From Oxalobacteraceae bacterium (GTDB taxonomy: Bacteria; Pseudomonadota; Gammaproteobacteria; Burkholderiales; Burkholderiaceae_D), in the NCBI GenBank assembly GCA_947487325.1, contig CANKWG010000065.1, positions 1 through 10,522 on the forward strand: a stretch of DNA of 10,522 bases, written 5' to 3'. Position 1 is the stretch's first letter. Every line of letters begins with the position of its first letter. Position numbers and translations under genes: made by a program. The notes below the pieces were generated by a model, which ran no database searches, was not told the origin of the DNA, and saw only the letters and a program-made list of their open reading frames with translations. Below, piece after piece: positions 6,426 through 10,522 of this stretch.

Positions 6426-7823
6426 ATGCTGCCGGCCGCGTCAAAAGCCAATTCTTATTCAAACAACACAGTGGCTAGATCTGTGGGAGAGAGGCATCTC
6501 GGGCTAAAAAATGAAATAAATTTTGATCGTAAAAAAGGGGTCGTTTTTATAAATCCTCGCTTATACATACAAGAAAATGATCATCAAACTGCATCTAGTC
6601 TATTAGGGAAAATAACACAAAAATTTAATGGACTTATCAGTCGCTACCATGAATGGCGGGCGAAAGAATGGTTTGTCGGATTTGTAGAAAAAAATTTTGA
6701 AAAAAATAACAAGACAAAGGATCTGCTTGATTCTATAAAGATTAGCGGAAGAGTTTCATCATCTAATTTGCTGGAAACTCTTGTTGATGAAGACTATAAA
6801 ATTTCTTCGGTTGAGCCCAAAGTCCAGGCAGATGGATCGCTCAGATCACGGTATTTGATTAACAGTAGAAATCATGTTATCAAAAAGCTCGTTACGTTTG
6901 ATTTAAAAAATAAGGGTTTTTCTGCTGATGCTATTGGTGTGTTCCTAAATTTTTTTCATTTCTCTGATCAACACTGGAACCCAGAATCATTCGCAGACGT
7001 GATGAATTTTCTGGGTCAATATTCGGATAGGGATTCGGCGCAGTCACCAGTCTTCCTGATACCCGCTTTGCGGAATAAGGTGATGGACATGCAGGAAGCT
7101 GCTGCTAAATTTGATGCCCATCAACAAATAACCGCTAAGATTAAAATACGAAAAAATCAAGGATCGCCAATTGATGTTACGGGCTCTCCTAAATTTTCAA
7201 GAAAAGATTTGTGTGATCACTTAAAAACTTCTTGGCGGTTCTCTGAGTGTGAAAAAAATAAAGAAGATAATTTGAACAATGTTTTAAAAAATCCTTTGCA
7301 AGATGCTTTTCTTCGCTATTTAGAAACCGGAACAAACAATATGGACTCAGTTTCTTTGAGAAATTTAATGGGCTATCCCCAACTAATAAAGTTATATCCG
7401 CATCTTTACGGATTTCCCGGTGGTTCTAAGATGAATAATGGCGACCTGAGAAGAATCTTTGATGATGTGGTCGGTGAATTAACAGCCATGTCAAATCAAA
7501 GGAAATCAGGGGAAATTGACGTCGAAGCGATAGACAAGGATTTACTTAAAATTTCAATGAACAAGATAGTTTCTAATTTCCTGAGTCATAAGGATGTTTT
7601 GGAGCCTCTTGTGTTTCGGGATATGGTTCAGTATATAAAATCTTTAGATAAAAAAATAATTAATCAAAAAAATAAGGATTTTTTTCATATCGCCTCTAAG
7701 GTTGATATAAAAAAAGTTGCTAAATTTTCTAATTTTTCAGAAAGCGAAAAATTAAATTTCGTCAGTTTGATTGAAAATTTAAAGATGGATTTATTAGAAT
7801 TAGATCCTTCTCTTGAATTTTGA
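6426..7823 (+). CDS. Uncharacterised 465-residue soluble protein, AT-rich gene of probable foreign origin
   Basis: I do not recognise this protein. It has no signal peptide, membrane segment or known catalytic signature. The first 20 or so residues are rich in Ser, Ala, Asn and Thr (MLPAASKANSYSNNTVARSV); the rest is Lys/Asn/Asp-rich and looks mainly helical, with charged stretches such as KNFEKNNKTKDLLDS and IKSLDKKIINQKNKDFFH. The DNA is strikingly AT-rich, with AAA, AAT, ATA and TTA codons and many runs of five or six A or T, unlike the flanking GC-rich genes; this suggests horizontal acquisition. A Ser/Asn-rich start on a large, AT-rich orphan fits a type III secretion effector or another host- or competitor-directed protein, but no secretion gene or chaperone is nearby, so that is speculation. 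It ends 68 bp before the YXWGXW gene and may share a transcript with it. Confidence 0.75.
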   Translation: MLPAASKANSYSNNTVARSVGERHLGLKNEINFDRKKGVVFINPRLYIQENDHQTASSLLGKITQKFNGLISRYHEWRAKEWFVGFVEKNFEKNNKTKDLLDSIKISGRVSSSNLLETLVDEDYKISSVEPKVQADGSLRSRYLINSRNHVIKKLVTFDLKNKGFSADAIGVFLNFFHFSDQHWNPESFADVMNFLGQYSDRDSAQSPVFLIPALRNKVMDMQEAAAKFDAHQQITAKIKIRKNQGSPIDVTGSPKFSRKDLCDHLKTSWRFSECEKNKEDNLNNVLKNPLQDAFLRYLETGTNNMDSVSLRNLMGYPQLIKLYPHLYGFPGGSKMNNGDLRRIFDDVVGELTAMSNQRKSGEIDVEAIDKDLLKISMNKIVSNFLSHKDVLEPLVFRDMVQYIKSLDKKIINQKNKDFFHIASKVDIKKVAKFSNFSESEKLNFVSLIENLKMDLLELDPSLEF

Positions 7824-7980
7824 ATTTTTCTTCATTCGGTTGTATTTCATCTCTGATAGAGAAAGCTCCGAGATCAATATATGTTTTTGAGATGAAGTGC
7901 GTTGATGATAGGGCTGTTAATTTGAAACATTCTTTGAAAGATTTCGCACAGTGCCTAGCGCTTATGAGTGCATTTTTATT
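6480..7980. other. AT-rich island within GC-rich surroundings
   Basis: From about 6480 to about 7980 the sequence is dominated by A and T, with GC-rich codon use resuming abruptly near 7985 inside the next gene. Boundaries are judged by eye. No transposase, integrase, tRNA or flanking direct repeat is visible that would explain its entry. Confidence 0.65.
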
Positions 7981-8218
7981 CAATCATGCACTCGCCGAAC
8001 CCAACATCAGCTGGGGTATCACCATGACCGGCGGCACGCCGCCACCCATCAGACGTAACGAACTCATTTCACCACCGCGCGCTGGTTATGCATGGATCCG
8101 AGGTTACCGGAATTGGCAGACCGGTGCGCATATCTGGGTATCCGGTCGCTGGGAAAGGCAAAGGACGGGTTACGTCTATGCCGAGCCCGTTTGGCGTGAA
8201 GGGCCCAAAGGTTGGTAG
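7892..8218 (+). CDS. Secreted YXWGXW-repeat protein, apparently truncated by a nonsense codon
   Basis: 108 residues from ATG 7892. A signal peptide is likely: basic n-region (NLKHSLK), hydrophobic core FAQCLALMSAFLF and cleavage after HALA, before EP. The mature part has the proline-rich lead-in and aromatic repeat of the YXWGXW family: PPRAGYAWIRGYRNWQTGAHIWVSGRWER, then RTGYVYAEPVWREG. These are small exported proteins of unknown function, common in Proteobacteria. The frame stops at TAG 8216-8218, but the family's tail continues in frame afterwards, so the gene looks recently broken. The start is uncertain: ATG 7892 has a poor ribosome binding site, and TTG at 7820 (overlapping the previous stop) or a TTG near 7922 are possible. 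The signal-peptide half is AT-rich and the mature half GC-rich. Confidence 0.7.
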   Translation: MKCVDDRAVNLKHSLKDFAQCLALMSAFLFNHALAEPNISWGITMTGGTPPPIRRNELISPPRAGYAWIRGYRNWQTGAHIWVSGRWERQRTGYVYAEPVWREGPKGW

Positions 8219-8314
8219 TTGCATCCTGGTGGGTGGCGTCCCGGTGGTAAGGGGAAGCAGCGACACGGAGTAGATCACTGTGCTCCGGGGCAGCAGAAAA
8301 AAGGTAATTGCTGA
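8216..8314 (+). pseudogene. In-frame 3' remainder of the YXWGXW-repeat gene beyond the amber codon
   Basis: After TAG 8216-8218 the same frame continues for 31 codons (LHPGGWRPGGKGKQRHG, then VDHCAPGQQKKGNC) to TGA 8312-8314. From memory, related proteins have W-Y-LH-x-GGW at this point and end in a CPPGQAKKGxC-like tail, so the extension is homologous coding sequence. TAG most simply replaces a Tyr codon (TAT/TAC) by one base change. The tail is probably not translated. Confidence 0.65.
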
Positions 8315-8494
8315 AACAGGCACTGAGTAAACTTACGTCCCATGCTGTGCCAGCGCGCGGTGTGACGCGAGCGCCTATTGGCGTCGAATCTGAATCAATG
8401 AAATTCTTTGGGTACTCTAGCCGACCGTTTCTGGGCGACTAGCTCCATCCTTCGGTATCATGTCCGCACAACAATATTTCAATAGGCAGACACG

Positions 8495-9643
8495 ATGCAC
8501 TTCACCCAAGCAATCAATATTGCCGACCTGCGCGCCATTGCGCGGCGCAAACTTCCACGGTCTGTGTTCGGGTTTATTGATGGTGGCGCGCATGACGAGC
8601 GTACCCTGCGTGACAATGAAGCCGACCTTGCAAGCTTGCGTTTTGCTCCACGCGTGATGGTGGATGTCAGTCAGAGAAAGCAATCGGTCGAGATACTTGG
8701 CGAATCACTGAGCTCACCGATGATCCTAGGGCCAACCGGTCTGGCGGGGCTGTTGTGGCCCGAGGGTGATCTGCACATCGCACGCGCGACGGCGACTGCT
8801 GATGTGGGCTTTTGTCAGTCGACTAATTCCAATTGCAGCATCGAACAACTCGCCCAGCGCGGACGCAAGGATTTCTGGTTTCAGCTGTACATACAGAAAG
8901 ACAGGGGTATGACCGATGCGCTGATACAGCGCGCCTGGGATGCCGGTTCACGCGTGCTGGTGGTCACGGTTGATCTGCCTTTGCAAGGACCGCGCGAGCG
9001 TGACATTCGTAATGGCTTCACGGTGCCGCCGCGCATTGGACTCGATAACATTTTTGACTATGCGAGCAAACTGGGTTGGTTAATGCGATTGGCCAGTGGC
9101 CCGCGCTTCACCTTTGGCAATCTCGATAATCCTGAGGCCCCTTCACAAAAGCTGGTTTCGTTGGCGCAGCACATCAGTGCGTCGTTTGATGCGTCGGTCA
9201 ACTGGAAAGATCTGGAGTGGTTGCGTCAGCGCTGGCAGGGGCGTATTGCGGTCAAAGGTATTTTGAGAGCCGATGATGCGGTGCGTGCCATGTCGCATGG
9301 TGCTGATGCCGTCATGGTATCTAACCATGGCGGTCGCCAGCTTGATGGCGTGCCTTCTGCCGCCGCGGCCCTGCCGGCGATTGTTGATGCGGTCAACGGC
9401 AAGATGCAAGTGTTGATGGACGGTGGTATTCGGCGTGGTAGCGATATCGTCAAAGCGCTGGCACTTGGGGCCGACGCTTGTTTGATTGGTCGTGCTGGTT
9501 TGTATGGATTAGCCAGTGGCGGACAGGCCGGTGTCGAAAAAGCGATTGCTCTGTTGAAAAAAGAAATCGACATCACTTTAGCTTTACTCGGTGTGCCGGA
9601 TGTTGCAGATCTGGATCGCACGGCACTTTTCGAGGACAGATAG
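8495..9643 (+). CDS. lldD: FMN-dependent alpha-hydroxy-acid dehydrogenase (LldD/MdlB-like)
   Basis: 382 residues, the normal length for L-lactate or mandelate dehydrogenases of this TIM-barrel flavoprotein family. Visible active-site elements are the N-terminal LPRSVFGFIDGGAHDERTL (19-38), QLYIQ (130-134), VTVDLPLQGPRERDIRNGF (157-175), Lys254 in AVKGI, and the catalytic base His278 with Arg281 in SNHGGRQLDG. The FMN phosphate loop is DGGIRRGSDIVKALALGADACLIGR. The segment after RNGF (about 177-215) corresponds to the membrane-binding loop of bacterial LldD/MdlB, so electrons probably go to quinone. The substrate-carboxylate Tyr of the family (Tyr24 in glycolate oxidase) is Phe27 here, which may mean a substrate other than L-lactate; the symbol is tentative. 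ATG 8495 has only a weak AGG upstream. The gene is convergent with a transporter gene. Confidence 0.9.
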   Translation: MHFTQAINIADLRAIARRKLPRSVFGFIDGGAHDERTLRDNEADLASLRFAPRVMVDVSQRKQSVEILGESLSSPMILGPTGLAGLLWPEGDLHIARATATADVGFCQSTNSNCSIEQLAQRGRKDFWFQLYIQKDRGMTDALIQRAWDAGSRVLVVTVDLPLQGPRERDIRNGFTVPPRIGLDNIFDYASKLGWLMRLASGPRFTFGNLDNPEAPSQKLVSLAQHISASFDASVNWKDLEWLRQRWQGRIAVKGILRADDAVRAMSHGADAVMVSNHGGRQLDGVPSAAAALPAIVDAVNGKMQVLMDGGIRRGSDIVKALALGADACLIGRAGLYGLASGGQAGVEKAIALLKKEIDITLALLGVPDVADLDRTALFEDR

Positions 9644-9754
9644 CGAGAGCATCGATGCGTTTCTGTCATCGGGTGCATGTCATTTGGTTCAACGAACAAC
9701 TTTTTATGCCTGCCCTTGAGGTCTGTATCAAGATGCTGAAGTCAACACACATCA

Positions 9755-10522
9755 CTAACGCAGCAGATGCACTCGCATACTGATGCCAGCGATTGCCAAG
9801 GTTAGTAGTCCGGTAAAGCCTAGCGCCGCCTGCAATCCCAGCCACTGTGCAATACCGCCCAGTAAGGGCGGCCCGATGACGCTGCCGGCATAGGTGATGG
9901 TCGCCACACCGGCAATCGCGACTGCGCCTTGCTGACCGGCGGCACTGAGTACAAACGGAAACACTAGCGCCAACCCCAGTCCGGCGATGGCAAAGCCCGT
10001 GACTGCGGTCATGGTTCCGCTCGCAAATACCGCTAGGTAAATCCCGGCGCCAGCGACGAGCGCGCCACCGCAAATCAGACGTCGGGCACCCATCGCGGTC
10101 TTGAGGCGATCACCATGAAAACGCGAGAGCAGCATCATGGCGGAGAAAGCCGCCAGCGACAGTGGCGCAAAGCTCATGGAAGCGCCGAACTGGTCTGCCA
10201 TGAAAACGCCACTCCAGTTGGCAATACTGCCTTCGGTCATCGCAGCCAAAAATCCCAGCAGGCCCAGCAGCGCGATATCACCGCGCGGCAGCACAAACGA
10301 GGGTCTTCTCATGACCGGCGCATTGATCGCAACATCCGTGCTCAGCCCTCGGACACCCAGCCAGAGCAGCAGTGCGCAGGGCGGTATCAGCATGCTGAAA
10401 TGCTGTATCGGCGAAAACTGCATCCACGCCATGCCGCTGCCCAGCATGACGCCAGCAAGACCACCACCACAGGCGCACGCATGTAGCCGAGCCATCATGG
10501 ATCGCGCGTGCAAACTTTCTTG
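9755..10522 (-). CDS. Major facilitator superfamily transporter, C-terminal part (runs off right edge)
   Basis: The minus frame is open from the window edge to TAG 9755-9757, giving 255 codons. The first residues (QESLHARSMMARLHACACGGGLAGVMLG) match the TM5 region of YbjJ-like MFS proteins, so the true start and roughly the first four helices lie beyond 10522; apparent starts inside the window should be ignored. Two helices come first, then a cytoplasmic loop (RGLSTDVAINAP) and six C-terminal helices, with an MFS motif-A-like loop GDRLKTAMGARR between the second and third of these. It is an inner-membrane secondary transporter of unknown substrate. It converges on the lldD-like gene with a 111-bp gap in which no clear terminator is seen; adjacency alone does not make it a hydroxy-acid transporter. 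Confidence 0.88.
   Translation of the reverse strand, partial: QESLHARSMMARLHACACGGGLAGVMLGSGMAWMQFSPIQHFSMLIPPCALLLWLGVRGLSTDVAINAPVMRRPSFVLPRGDIALLGLLGFLAAMTEGSIANWSGVFMADQFGASMSFAPLSLAAFSAMMLLSRFHGDRLKTAMGARRLICGGALVAGAGIYLAVFASGTMTAVTGFAIAGLGLALVFPFVLSAAGQQGAVAIAGVATITYAGSVIGPPLLGGIAQWLGLQAALGFTGLLTLAIAGISMRVHLLR

Noticed and set aside
6426..7823. Mobile element origin of the AT-rich gene
   Set aside because: No transposase, integrase, terminal inverted repeats or duplicated target site could be seen at its edges.
8216..8218. TAG as a programmed read-through or pyrrolysine codon
   Set aside because: There is no supporting structure or pyl gene in view, and a simple Tyr-to-stop mutation explains it.
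9226..9699. Open minus frame of 157 codons opposite the lldD-like gene
   Set aside because: It overlaps the catalytic and FMN-binding region of a clearly real gene and its product is low-complexity Ser/Ala/Pro.
9666..10073. Minus frame of 135 codons overlapping the transporter gene
   Set aside because: It is an Arg/Cys-rich out-of-frame reading of the MFS gene, which has clear membrane helices in the other frame.

Overview
The window looks like part of a chromosome from a betaproteobacterium, probably of the order Burkholderiales. This rests on moderately GC-rich coding DNA and on the character of the proteins: a beta/gamma-type PqqA ending in FGFEITMYIANR, a RmuC of standard proteobacterial size, a NarX/UhpB-type two-component pair and an LldD-like flavoenzyme. 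The assignment is inference from remembered family character; no search was run.

Layout, left to right. At 1-1045 (minus, cut by the left edge) lies a NERD-domain protein fused to a UvrD/Rep-type helicase ATPase core. It is transcribed divergently from rmuC (1127-2515, plus). rmuC ends 5 bp from the end of a convergent cytochrome P450 gene (2521-3741, minus). Upstream of the P450, on the same strand, is a tiny gene, 3908-3982, encoding a 24-residue PqqA, the peptide precursor of the cofactor pyrroloquinoline quinone. It has a strong ribosome binding site, a hairpin just after its stop and then a textbook intrinsic terminator, so it appears to be a stand-alone unit with no pqqB-E beside it. 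Divergent from pqqA is a sensor histidine kinase / LuxR-type response regulator operon (4219-6293, plus) with a 4-bp ATGA overlap.

The right half starts with a clearly AT-rich stretch (about 6480-7980). It carries a 465-codon gene for a soluble, lysine/asparagine-rich protein that I do not recognise and that is probably a horizontal acquisition. It is followed by a small secreted YXWGXW-repeat protein gene that appears cut short by an in-frame amber codon: the family's usual C-terminal tail is still readable downstream to 8314. Next is an FMN-dependent alpha-hydroxy-acid dehydrogenase of the LldD/MdlB type (8495-9643, plus), with Phe where the family's substrate-binding Tyr is expected. Convergent to it is the C-terminal part of a major facilitator transporter (9755-10522, minus, cut by the right edge).

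The most coherent functional idea is the pqqA / two-component pair. NarL-type systems such as MxaYX/MoxYX and ExaDE control PQQ-dependent alcohol dehydrogenases in other bacteria, so this kinase and regulator may control a PQQ-dependent oxidation system encoded elsewhere, with this pqqA as a target. This is inference from gene position. No tRNA, rRNA, CRISPR array, transposase or insertion sequence ends were seen. No gene-free stretch exceeds 300 bases. The largest gap (3983-4218) holds the pqqA/kinase control region, and I see nothing definite in the gaps 8315-8494 and 9644-9754.
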